This document shows, in pieces, positions 13,432-23,400 of a DNA stretch of 64,000 bases; the first letter of the stretch is position 1; every line of letters begins with the position of its first letter. Position numbers and translations under genes: made by a program. Source of the DNA: Stercorarius parasiticus (lineage: Eukaryota; Chordata; Aves; Charadriiformes; Stercorariidae); the NCBI GenBank assembly GCA_013396915.1, contig VWZL01001288.1:62001-126000 (forward strand), in the 5' to 3' direction. The notes under the pieces were generated by a model. That model saw nothing but the letters and a program-made list of their open reading frames with translations. It ran no database searches and was not told the origin of the DNA.

Positions 13432-14717
13432 AAACTCTTAGAAAAGCTGACAGCCAGCTGGGATCCCAGGAACTTCATGGGGCTATTGAGTAGTTTCGAG
13501 TGTCTTGTTTCCATATTTGTCCGTAAGATGCGCAAAATATGGGGGTCCTCCAGGGTTGTTTTTTCCTTGTCAGTGCAGAAGGCAGTAAACCCTACAGCAG
13601 GCAGAATCATTAAGGATAGATGACTATGCACAGTCTCTCCATAGCAGTGAATTGCAGTAAAGGAGTCACCAAACAGTGGTCAATAATTGCTGATGGAAAC
13701 AGGTTTTCTTGTGAGGCATCACGGGTGATATGAGTCTCTGTTCCTGACTTCGGGTCAGGAGGACAGTTGTGTGAGGTACCTACACTCTGTTTCCAGGAGA
13801 GATTACCATGGGAGTTTCTCAGCCAACATATTTTGTGCTTGTGCAGAATTACTCTGTTTTTCCCCTCAAAGAAATGGAAACTTTCTATGAGAAAATGTAT
13901 TGGTGTAGCTTTATTTTTGCCCAGTGTTTTAGACAAACAGATTGTCACTGCATATGTGGCAATTTTATTCTTCCACTTCGATAGAACTTTTCTGTATAAT
14001 GATTCCTTGTCTATCTGTAGGGACTTTTGGGAAATTGATAACCTTGTTTTCTGATTTTACATGACACAAATATCATTTCAAAGCAATGATTTGTTGTTAA
14101 TGGTTTCAAACTTGAAATCAGCAATATACATTATAAAACACGGCATCAAATTGCACTGAAGAGTTTCTGCAATTATTTATATATTGTCAAAGAACACATC
14201 AGCACTTAAAACTATCTGTTTAACTATTTCTCTGCTCAAAACTTGGGATTCATCAAGTCATTATGAGCTAAATATTTGTTCTGTTGTGACTTTTTTTCCC
14301 AAATTATTAGCATGAATTTACATGGATTTCAGTGCCTGAAATTCAACTATGCAGTTCCAGGAAATACATAAAAATCTGTCAGGGCCCGAAAAGATTCTTA
14401 GTGCTTCAACTTTTCCTTCATTACTTCTTAGTTAGTACTTTTACCTAAATCAATCATTAAGTGTTCCTCAGACAGACTTCTCATCACAGGAGCTCAAAGA
14501 CACAAGAGAACATGTCCTAACTATTTTAGCCATAAATGTGCTCAACTAAAAATACACAGTTTACTTCTCCAGGCAGGCCTAAACCAGTGTGATTCCTCTG
14601 TTATGAATTCAAATATGTCATTATATGGATAGAAAGAAAGTGGCAAAAAGCCACAGGCATCACGATTCATAAGTCATACATTCATAGTATTGTTTGCTTA
14701 TATCTACATTTATGACT
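13432..14717. other. Unique non-coding DNA, no gene seen
   Basis: No recognisable repeat or exon. Frames of about 90 to 110 codons occur on both strands over the same bases (13610-14054), which argues against any of them being real. Confidence 0.55.
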
Positions 14718-14823
14718 TCCACCTGATCTAGTTGAAGATGTCCCTGCTTACTGCAGGGGGGTTGGACTAGATGACCTTTAAAGGCCCCTTCCAACCCAAC
14801 ACATTCTATGACTCTATGATTCT
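14718..14823 (+). mobile_element. CR1 LINE 3' tail fragment
   Basis: Plus-strand CR1 end: ACCTGATCTAG, a small GC block with CTGCAGGGGGGTTGGACTAG, ATGACCTTTAAAGGCCCCTTCC, AACCCAACACATTCTATGA, and final ATTCT-type repeats. It is about 105 bp of 3' UTR only. A 138-codon frame on the minus strand (14660-15076) runs across this repeat and is therefore a chance frame. Confidence 0.95.
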
Positions 14824-15149
14824 CCTTCAGCACAAGAAGCAAACACACAAAGAGGGGAAACAAGATTAAATTCCTAACAAGTACTAAAAAAACAATCCAA
14901 CCATGCACAGCAGAAAAGGCAAAGCAAAAACACTTCATGAGTGTAAAACCAAGAGAGTACCAGGATTTAATTTCTGAATTCCTAAGCAACAAACAGGGTG
15001 ATAGGAGTCTTGGTCTCCAGTCACACTGAATGGGAAAACTGCCAGGCAACCTGGTGCTTTTTCTAATCCTTTGCAATAGTGCCCCCTGGGTAGGTCAGAC
15101 TAGTTGCTATCAAAATTAACTCCAGTCACAAAGAGAAAAGGTCTTTCTC

Positions 15150-15470
15150 CAGAGTAGAATGAAAAAATACTTTGAGAATTGAATGTCTTCAAACTGGTTG
15201 GACCTGATGAATTTCATTCTAGGAGATAAAAGAAACTGACATAATCTCAGAAGAAAAAGAGACTATCTTTAAGAATTTTTGGAGGAGAGTGAAGTACAAA
15301 AACACTGGGAGAAGTGTTTCTAAAAGAGGAGAAAACAGGAATTTTCAGTCCTATTGACTGGATGGAATTCAGTCCGATCCTGGAAAAGGACTTGCATCCT
15401 GGAAAAGTTCTGGAGGAAGTAATCTTTTAGCTCATAGTAAATAACAAAGAGAACCATAACAGAGAGCGTG
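15150..15470 (+). mobile_element. Old CR1/L3-like LINE fragment, reverse-transcriptase region
   Basis: Translating the plus strand near 15187 gives VFKLVGPDEFHSR. This matches the opening of the CR1/L3 reverse-transcriptase domain, which usually reads close to 'GPDEIHPR'. The following bases keep the order of the consensus (an 'ataatctcaga' block, 'gactatctttaagaattttt', 'tggaggagagtga', then a 'cctggaaaag' block), but with many changes, indels and stops. The copy is a decayed remnant of the enzyme core and is clearly older than the CR1 tails elsewhere in the window. The 3' limit is approximate. Confidence 0.75.
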
Positions 15471-18293
15471 GTCAATTACAACTCACGATAAAAAAATATG
15501 TTTTTCTTCTAGGTAACAGCCTTTCTGGACACAGGGAGAGAGACACGTTAAAAATAGCATTGTCACTAGTCTCTTGTAAGCTCTCTAAATGTTCCTAAAC
15601 AATTTGCCCATGTTATACATATAGTAGTATGAAAAAAAAGTAAGATGGTGTCTTACATAGGAAAAGGTTTTATTGACATGCCTTTGAAATAATCTGCACT
15701 GATCCTGTCTCAGTCTTCCAGAATTAGGTATTATGTGGGCAGCTTAGGGACCATTTGAAAATATGTTCATTTTGTCAAAGGCTAGTCTTAGCACGCACCC
15801 ATTAGATCATACACGTCCCTCGTACAGGCCAAATATTTTATTCTAAAACAAAAGCTCATCCAAATGTTTTATTTATCCAAGTGTCTATTAGTTTACAGGA
15901 GTAGGTTGTAAATTTCACCAAGTACAATATTTCTTACACGTTTTCTGGCACTTTTACTTCTGTTCTCAGCTGGGAAAATGCTAAATAGAGCACTTCGTGG
16001 TAGTCAAGTATTTCCTTTTTTGGAATCAATCCAAAACTCAGAGGTGAAGATTAAAATTCAAACTTCAAAAACGCTGAAGCATTTTTGGTGAGGAAGTTTG
16101 ACACTGAAAAAGGAGAATGAGCTCTTGATGTTTTTTCTGGCATTCTGGCCCAGGTGTTGATGGTGGTGGGCAGGAGGTAAAAGTATTCCACGCTGTGAAG
16201 GGAAATGTTCTTCCATACGGAGAGGTCAGATGGACATTACTGGTGGATATTTCTGCCAGATAAGTCTCATTTTCTTTATTTTAGCTTTTTCAAAGGAGGT
16301 CATTTTGTTAGAAGCTAACTAAAGCTCTGGTGGTTCTGTTTATATGAATTCTGGTAATTCCTTGAGAACAAGCTGAAGCTGGGACAGTCCCCTTCCATGG
16401 GCAGGGAGCCTGGTGTTACGTCAGTCACAGTCTCCGTACAGCCATTACTCAGTCGTTCAGCAATTCAGCACTGACACAGATGTGGTCAAGAAAAGCTGAC
16501 GCAAATTATTATACAAACAGTATCATTGTTGCATTTAGCTGTAGCAGAAGATTTGTAGCTTCACATGATCCCATAAATCATTCAAAGAGCCTGGAGTTTC
16601 TCAAATACAAGGAAGAGATTTCATCTGTGTCACCCAGAGAAGACTCAGTGAATAAGGCGGCAGGTGAATACTTCAGCAGAGTCATCCCTCCGGCCTCCAG
16701 TGGTCAGCTCCTTTCCCCCACTGGGCCATATAATTTTTGAGCTACCAACACAAAGGCTGGACTAGCAATATCTTCCAGAATGCGTTTCTTGCTGGCCCAG
16801 CACCCAGCAGCCCTGCGTCCAGCTCAAAACACAGATTAGGGTAAACTGGAAACCAGTCTGAATCCTCCTGGTCCAGACAGGGCCCTCCTTTCTCCGTAGG
16901 GACCAACATCATAACTTCTCATACCAGAGCCAGGAACCAGACTTCTATCAGCATTGAGTACAACAGCAATTTTGTTTTGGCTACCAATGTATTTCTCAAG
17001 TCACTTGACAATTATTGGATGAAGAGGAGCGAAATCTTTTAAAAGCCAATGTCTGTCTTATAAAGTTTAAGTGATAACGCTCCCAGCTCATGCTGTTGAG
17101 GAAAATTAAAGCAGAAAAACAAAGAAATAAATATGTAACTTGAATTTTTTTGCTACTAATTTGGACACTTTCTAGTTCATGCGGGGCCCATCGAGCTAAA
17201 CTTTCTAAACTGAAACTGTAGTCATTGTAAATAAAGTACAGAGTGCAGTAAGGATGCAAAACATAATCTGACACAAAACTGATTGCCTTCTACAAAAAGA
17301 ACCTGAAATCTCAGGTGATCCATTTTAATGGTAAGACCAATAGCTCTGTCTCATTAATTCCATACAAGAGTGTGTTGAGATATAAAAAGCTTCATGAGTC
17401 ATTTTTCCTACTGCTGCGGATTCTTTGTGAAATTTGTGATCTCTTGTCTCCACTTATTTGTAGTCACATCAGCTAATCTGTGCATTACTGATTTGATCTT
17501 AAAACTTCAAAGGAACAAAATAAAGCTAAAATGGTGTTGCATGGAAGGGGAAAATGTATTCAGATGAATAACAAATACAGTAAACCAAATCCTGTTATTA
17601 GATTTTGATTAATCCTCTATATAAATCCATATCAAGCTCACACAATAATGTGAAATGTTTATTTCTGCATTTTCAGATCTTTCACTTTGGGTCTTAAAGT
17701 GATGCTTCAGAATGAAAAGTTACAAAATTTGATTAAATAACAGCTGAAAATAACAAAAGGGTTTTTTTATCAAACATATATTGATGAACCTGGACATGCT
17801 ATTTTTAATTTTTCATTTGACAGAGAAAACAAGCAGCGCTCCATTTTATTGATTCATTCCTTAATCATTTTTCAGCATGGCTTATTAGCCAGAAGTTAAT
17901 TATTAACACAGCATTAACTGTATTATCATAGTAGCATGTGAAAAAGACATCCAGTTACACAAAGTAATAGAGCACCTGATTTCTATAATAATATATTATA
18001 ATGACTGTTTATCCAATACTTATTGGGGAAAAAAATCAAGTCAGGTTATAATATGACTTAAAGTACTTTTTTATGTATTTTAGTCACTCAAACACTCGCA
18101 CACCAAGAATTCATTGGTGGTCCCATCGTAGTCTAATTAGATGCTTCACCTACAGAATGAGCAAATTTCTGGACACATGGCTCTGTAAACACATTTTAAG
18201 TACATTGGCCTCAACTCAGCACCAGAGGTTTCAGAGGTCCTTTAAAAATCTTGCAAAGTTTACAAAGTTGGCAAAGATTATGGTATTTCATTG
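15471..18293. other. Unique non-coding DNA, no gene seen
   Basis: AT-rich, no recognised repeat and no supported exon. Ends at the target-site duplication of the solo LTR. Confidence 0.55.
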
Positions 18294-18298
18294 ACGTT
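18294..18298 (+). repeat. Target-site duplication ACGTT, left copy
   Basis: ACGTT sits directly before the TG that opens the LTR and is repeated directly after the CA that closes it (19440-19444). A 5-bp duplication is typical of ERVL-type and some other vertebrate retroviral insertions. Confidence 0.9.
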
Positions 18299-18611
18299 TG
18301 TGGAATAATTACTAAATTGGCCAAGAATACAAAAATACAGCATTATTCACACATTAAGGAAAGTCATAAAATCAAGAGGCTTCTGAGGTAGGATACAGCC
18401 GCAGCTGGCACACGAAGAGTGCAACATCTGTGATTCCCTGTACAAGGTTGCTTGCGAAACTACACGAGGGATGGAACAGAATGCAATTGTTCCGTGGCTT
18501 TCCCTTGTGACGAATAGCAGATATGGCAACGAGATGGTACTATGGAAGGGATAAGCTGCCTACTTGCTTACTACAAAACAGATAAGCGGCCCTACATGCT
18601 ACCCGAGCCAA

Positions 18612-18636
18612 CATTTCATCAAATGTTGATGAAATG
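18612..18636. repeat. Perfect 11-bp inverted repeat in LTR U3
   Basis: CATTTCATCAA, three-base loop ATG, TTGATGAAATG. The arms are perfect complements. It lies about 165 bp upstream of the TATA box of the solo LTR. Such palindromes can be protein-binding sites, but no known factor site was recognised with confidence. Confidence 0.9.
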
Positions 18637-18736
18637 CTGTCCTTTGTGCCAACTTTGCTCATTACAATGTACCAAAACACACCTCCATCCCAGAGGCTAC
18701 CCACCCCCAAGGTGCGATCTCTCCTCCTTGAGTACA

Positions 18737-18741
18737 CCAAT
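18737..18741 (+). promoter_or_regulatory. CCAAT box of the solo LTR
   Basis: CCAAT lies 62 bp upstream of the TATA box, a usual distance in retroviral U3 promoters. Motif-only evidence. Confidence 0.55.
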
Positions 18742-18802
18742 CATAATGAAAGTATTTATGACTAAAGTCACTCAAACTCCACTTTGAAGATGAATAAAAT
18801 AG

Positions 18803-18810
18803 TATAAAAA
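18803..18810 (+). promoter_or_regulatory. TATA box of the solo LTR
   Basis: TATAAAAA in U3, with a CCAAT box upstream and AATAAA about 335 bp downstream. Transcription would be expected to start about 25-30 bp downstream, near 18835. Whether it is still active cannot be told from the sequence. Confidence 0.75.
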
Positions 18811-19141
18811 TAGCCCAAGAGAGGGGGGATATCAGGGAAGACACCATCGCGAACAAGTCGAGGAGAACTCCATCACTGACTTCCGGGACCAGTCGACGGG
18901 TTGAGCCTTTCTCCCCCCCCTCATAGGGACGCCTTTGGGTAAGACTTAGATTATACCGAATGTTTCCTCGGCGAACTTAGAAATTTCTCTAGAGAATCTC
19001 TATCCTACATTTATAGCCAGGCTGTATTGTTTATAACTTCGTCGCACGTTTTGTATACTTAACAATATCTTTATTTGCACGTGCTTTGCAGACAGTGTAT
19101 TTATCGCCAGCAATCCTAAGAACCTATATATCTGTTGTTTA

Positions 19142-19147
19142 AATAAA
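19142..19147 (+). terminator. Polyadenylation signal of the solo LTR
   Basis: AATAAA within AAATAAACTGCATT, placed between R and U5 as in a retroviral LTR. Followed by a T- and G-containing stretch (TAGTCGTTTCGGTTT) that could act as the downstream element. Confidence 0.7.
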
Positions 19148-19253
19148 CTGCATTATTTAAGTAGCTAGTCGTTTCGGTTTCTCACTGAACACGACCAAAG
19201 ACTCGAGAGTGGCCGTGCTAGTTCATGAGCACGACGAGACTGAAGGTGCAGTC

Positions 19254-19316
19254 CACTATTAGTGTATCCAAATCGTAATAGTTTAATACATATTAAACAC
19301 GATTGGACTGATAGTG
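19254..19316. repeat. Long imperfect inverted repeat in LTR U5
   Basis: The inner stem GTTTAAT (19281-19287) pairs with ATTAAAC (19292-19298) around the loop ACAT. AATCGT (19271-19276) pairs with ACGATT (19299-19304). An outer part near CACTATTAGT (from 19254) pairs with ACTGATAGTG (to 19316), with small bulges. It could form a bulged stem of more than 20 pairs in the RNA. It lies downstream of the polyadenylation signal, so it would be in U5 of full-length transcripts. Confidence 0.85.
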
Positions 19317-19439
19317 CTGAATTGGGCATCACTCAGAATTTAAACCTAGACACACCTAGCCTCCCACCTCGGTGAGGAGTGTTAGAACGCAAGGGGGTTT
19401 ATCTTCTGCCAAAACCGCTTTGCCCCTTTCCACGCAGCA

Positions 19440-19444
19440 ACGTT
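19440..19444 (+). repeat. Target-site duplication ACGTT, right copy
   Basis: Directly follows the terminal CA of the solo LTR and matches 18294-18298 exactly. Confidence 0.9.
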
Positions 19445-20225
19445 TCACTAAAGAATGGTACAATAGTTTTTCATTTGAAATTATCTGCATAAAATGTTTA
19501 ACTAATGATTAATAAAATCACATGGTTGATTTTCCAGAAGCCTTAATAAGCCAAGATGCCTAGATTAAAAAATTCAAAGTTACAAGGGTAGATAAATATC
19601 CTAACCTTTCATAAGATAATATTTTTATGAATAGTATCACATTCCCCATGTCTTAGTAGAAAGGAAATCAATTCCTTTCCCATTTAAAGAGGTAAAAATA
19701 GCAGTTACCCTTTTCCAAACACCAACAAATGAGAATGAACTAATGACACTGTAATGCACATTTGCATTACTGGCATTGCCTGCCAGCCTTTTCTAAAACA
19801 TTAACAATGTAACACAGAAATCCCTATGCTAGCTAAAGTTTGCCAGTATCACTGAACTCCTGATCAGCAACCAGGTTTTAATAAGTGTCCACTTATGGAA
19901 AATAGTACTTGAGCAGAATTTAGGCCCCTATACACAGAGTTATCATTCTACCGCCAACCTAAGTTCCTGCTAATTATTGAAGGCTGATAAACTGCACAGT
20001 AATTTTTGACTTTACAAATTGACAATTCCCCCAGCACGTGAAATTCTGTGTAGGTCAAAAGACGCCTCAGTCTTGGCAAGGTAACTGTCCCGCAGCTGCC
20101 TCTGCCTGTGCTACAGGAATGTCCTGTTCCTTCTAAACCCCCAAAAGGCCAAACGCGTCTGAGACCATGTGACACATCAGACTGAATTCCTCCCAAAATA
20201 CTCTGGTAACTGCAGCTTTTAGTTA
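19445..20225. other. Unique non-coding DNA, no gene seen
   Basis: Single-copy-looking AT-rich sequence between the solo LTR and a CR1 fragment. No repeat or exon recognised. Confidence 0.5.
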
Positions 20226-20470
20226 GCAATAGGCATCACCAGCAGGTCAAAGGAGGTGATTCTTCTCTACTCAGCACTGGTGAGACACATCTGAAGTGCT
20301 GTGTGTAGTCCTGGGCTCCCCAGTATGAGAGAGACATGGATGTGAGATAGTACAGCGAAGGCTCATGAAGATGACTAAGGGATTGGAGCATATGTCATAT
20401 GAGGAAAGGCTGAGAGAGCAGGGACTGTTCAGCCTGGAGAAGAAGCGGCTTTCTACTGAGAAGGAAGAAG
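20226..20470 (+). mobile_element. CR1 LINE fragment, end of ORF2
   Basis: Plus-strand CR1 blocks in order: CATCACCAGCAGGTCAAAGG, 'tactcagcactggtgagaca', 'ctcctgggctccccagtat'-type sequence with GAGAGACATGGA, ATGAGGAAAGGCTGAGAGAG, and TTCAGCCTGGAGAAGAAGCGG. This is the tail of the reverse-transcriptase ORF (the 'SALVRPHLEYC'-like region) and the bases just after it. Both the 5' part and the normal 3' UTR end are missing, so the piece is truncated at both sides. A frame from 20365 to 20580 is part of this repeat, not a gene. Confidence 0.93.
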
Positions 20471-23400
20471 ATTGCTCCCATTTACCCTGGATGCCTTACA
20501 CTGACAACTTCAGAAAAAAAAGACATATACAATTAGAGAGAGTTCAGATGTCTCAAGGTGTCACACATTGTCCTGTGTGATCTTACCAGGATTGCCAGTC
20601 CACTGCAAGTTGCTGTATAACTTTATGGGTCATAAAAGCATTCATGTAGTCTTTGAGTCAGACAAAGGCACTGCTAGTCTTCAGCAAGTCTAGTGAAACA
20701 ATAAGCTTTTTACCTTTTTTCCTGACTATCGTCCATAATTCTCGCAGTCACATTTGACAAGTTCACCAAATGGGAATCTCCACTTTTATTTTTAGTCTCT
20801 TTCACCCACATTAAAGTAAGGTTCAGATGTACTAATTGTAACTCCATATAAGAATGAAGTCAGAAGTTTTTTATACTGACATTCTTTTTAGAACAACCTC
20901 CAGACGGCTCATTGCCTAGAAGGGAGCTCTGTTCTTTCTCAGAAATCAAATAACTTAACTACAGTTTCTTTACAAAACTATAAGCAGGGCTACCATTTCT
21001 TGGAGTGCATCACTGAAAGCATTCTCAGAGAGGTAACAGTTTGTATCTGCCAGATCACTGACATATACGTGCATGAGAGCCATGCAAACACAGCATGCTG
21101 GGACTGGCTTTAGAGATTAACAAGCTATTTTTTTCCTCCCCTTTATAGCTTTTTTATAGTCTCAAAACATAATCTATTAACATTTTCTTTAAACATGAAT
21201 ATGTGTCATTAACATATAGTAATTAGCTCATCCCTTGCCATTTACCAAAGAAGTGTTATAAATAAGCTTGTCAAAGGAAATTACTTCAGGGGGGAGGGAA
21301 AAATCTGATCCTAGATACATCAGTGGAAATGTTAAAGGGCTTCAGGAGGTTAAGGGAATTTTTCTGCGGAACTGAGAGAACTTGGCTTACTTATTCTGCT
21401 TTACAGGGTGCTGATAACTTTCACACAGTAAGATACCCATTAAACCGCTAGGCCAAATAACTTCCTAGCTAGGAGGCTGGCTGAAATCCAGGGAAAGGCT
21501 TACATATCCGGCATGACACTCAAATGGAATTTGGCTTCATAAATCCTAAACTGTGATTCAGAAACCCCCATTTCAATGTTCAGATCACCTAAAGCTAAAA
21601 GCATGCCGGTTATGTATGTAATTTACTTCTTGACTTTGAGGTTCTCTAGGTATCTGGGTTCATATTCCCAGAAACACTTCAGAACTGAGTAAACTGACAC
21701 CTGCTTTACCATTCATTTGAAATCCACATGTTCATCTGCTTGAGCTGCCTGGCAGATCTGATCTGTTAGGCCTGACAAGTATGAATGTGTTTTGGCTACA
21801 ACATGTTAAGGTGAAATAGTGACATTTTTTCATTTAAAAACTGTAGAAGGAGGCAAGGAAGTCTATGAGAGTGGCAGCTGTCCCTTACCTAGCAACCTGC
21901 CCTCAAGGAAAGAAAAGACCTTGGTTTCACCTCAGTCTGAAGAGCTTTATATCAGTATCTATCTACTATGAGACTGGTTATGCTAGAGTGAGGTATTCAG
22001 CGCCTCTCCTGTTAAGTTTTGCCACCACAGAGCAAAGCACACAGGGTACTGGAAAAAGATCCAGCAAGAGAAAATACTCTGGGTCAGTCAATGGGAGGAA
22101 CACCCCACTGGGAGCGGGGAGTCCTGTACATGGGTCCTGCTGTCAAGACCATTTTAGACGTATTTCATTCACATTCAGCAAAGCTCAGATGAAATAAAGG
22201 AGTGATTCTAGAAGGTCTTCCCTTCCCAGCTGAATCTGATGCCTTACTCCTCCTCAAACTCATCATCTAGCACAGCGGCTACTCAAGCCTTTGCTGCCAA
22301 ATACTGACTTTTAAAAAGGGGGGCAAACCATGAATCATTACACAGGATAATCTGTACCCTGGTGCTTAACACCTCTGTTTAGAAAAGTAAGTGTGGGTTT
22401 GTGTATTTGTACGACCTGCCCTGCAGCGGTGACCCCTGGGAGCACTGCAGCGCAAGGCCAGATGTATGCCTGCCAGAAAGCTAACGAGCGCTCTCTAAGG
22501 CACTGGGCCTGAACTCAGAAAAAGTCTTTGTTTGGACTCAGTCCAATGTGTTAATTTATGAACTGAAAAAGGGTCTGGGAATCCACTGCACAAACCCTGA
22601 TCTATTAGTAGAATATGCATATGTAAAAGTTACATACATAATGAACTTCAAAAATGAAGTAAATGAAAACCAGTTTCTTTCAAATACAAAATTCAGACAA
22701 CATGATAATTTCATTAATCCCATGTGGTTTTCTCATACCCAGCCACAGGGATTTCCCTTTTACTGGTATTGAATTCAGTGGTAGGAATGTGCCCTTGCTG
22801 CTTTCCCATTCTTCAGCAGCCTACCTGGCTCCACTGTAACAGCTGTGCTTAGGTTGGCGAGAAGCTAAGGAGCATCTCTTCCACATACATTAAAACAGAG
22901 AGGTTTTTTGTCTTCCCTCCCCCACTCCATGCCCCTAAAAGTAGTTGCTGTGCTCAGTGTACGTAATTTTCCTCAGCATTATGACTGATTCAGCACTTTG
23001 TAAGGCAGAGATGGCAGAGACAAGCATCCTCAGTTTCCCTGCCAATATTTTGTCATCTTGCTTCTTTTACTATGTTATCCAGCCTCTAGGAAATGTCAGG
23101 TAACCTCACAACACCCCAGAAGGTCACTGGTTTTACAAATCTATGGAAGCTTTGATGATTTCCAGAAAATAAAAGGAAATACATTGCATTTTAGATGTAT
23201 GTCACAATTCATAGGCTAATCTGGTCTATGAATATCCTTAACAATATTTAGTAAATAATGAAGTTAGACAATTAGTTGTCACAAACAAGAAGACAGACTG
23301 CACCACCATTGCTTAACTGCAGCAACACCACAGCAGAATGGTAGATAAGCAGAATCCTGACACAAAATTCAACTTGATTTGAATATGATAAAGAATGCCA

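Larger units (their letters stand above)
18299..19439 (+). mobile_element. Complete solo LTR of an avian endogenous retrovirus (ERVL-like)
   Basis: The 1141-bp element begins TGTGGAATAATT, ends CACGCAGCA and is flanked by perfect ACGTT duplications, so both ends and the insertion are intact. In plus orientation it has a CCAAT box (18737-18741), a TATA box (TATAAAAA, 18803-18810) and a polyadenylation signal AATAAA (19142-19147). This gives a U3 of about 530 bp, an R of roughly 330 bp and a U5 of roughly 275 bp. No primer-binding site, gag, pol or env lies inside the duplications, so the internal part was lost by LTR-LTR recombination, leaving a solo LTR. The 5-bp duplication suggests class III (ERVL); the family name was not verified. 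Inside are a 25-bp hairpin (18612-18636) and a long imperfect inverted repeat (19254-19316). It is richer in CpG than the flanks. Confidence 0.93.

Noticed and set aside
13356..13631. Minus-strand frame with asparagine/tyrosine/cysteine runs
   Set aside because: The runs are translations of the AAT/AAC microsatellite.
14660..15076. 138-codon minus-strand open frame
   Set aside because: It runs through the CR1 tail at 14718-14823 on the opposite strand and has no domain or splice borders.
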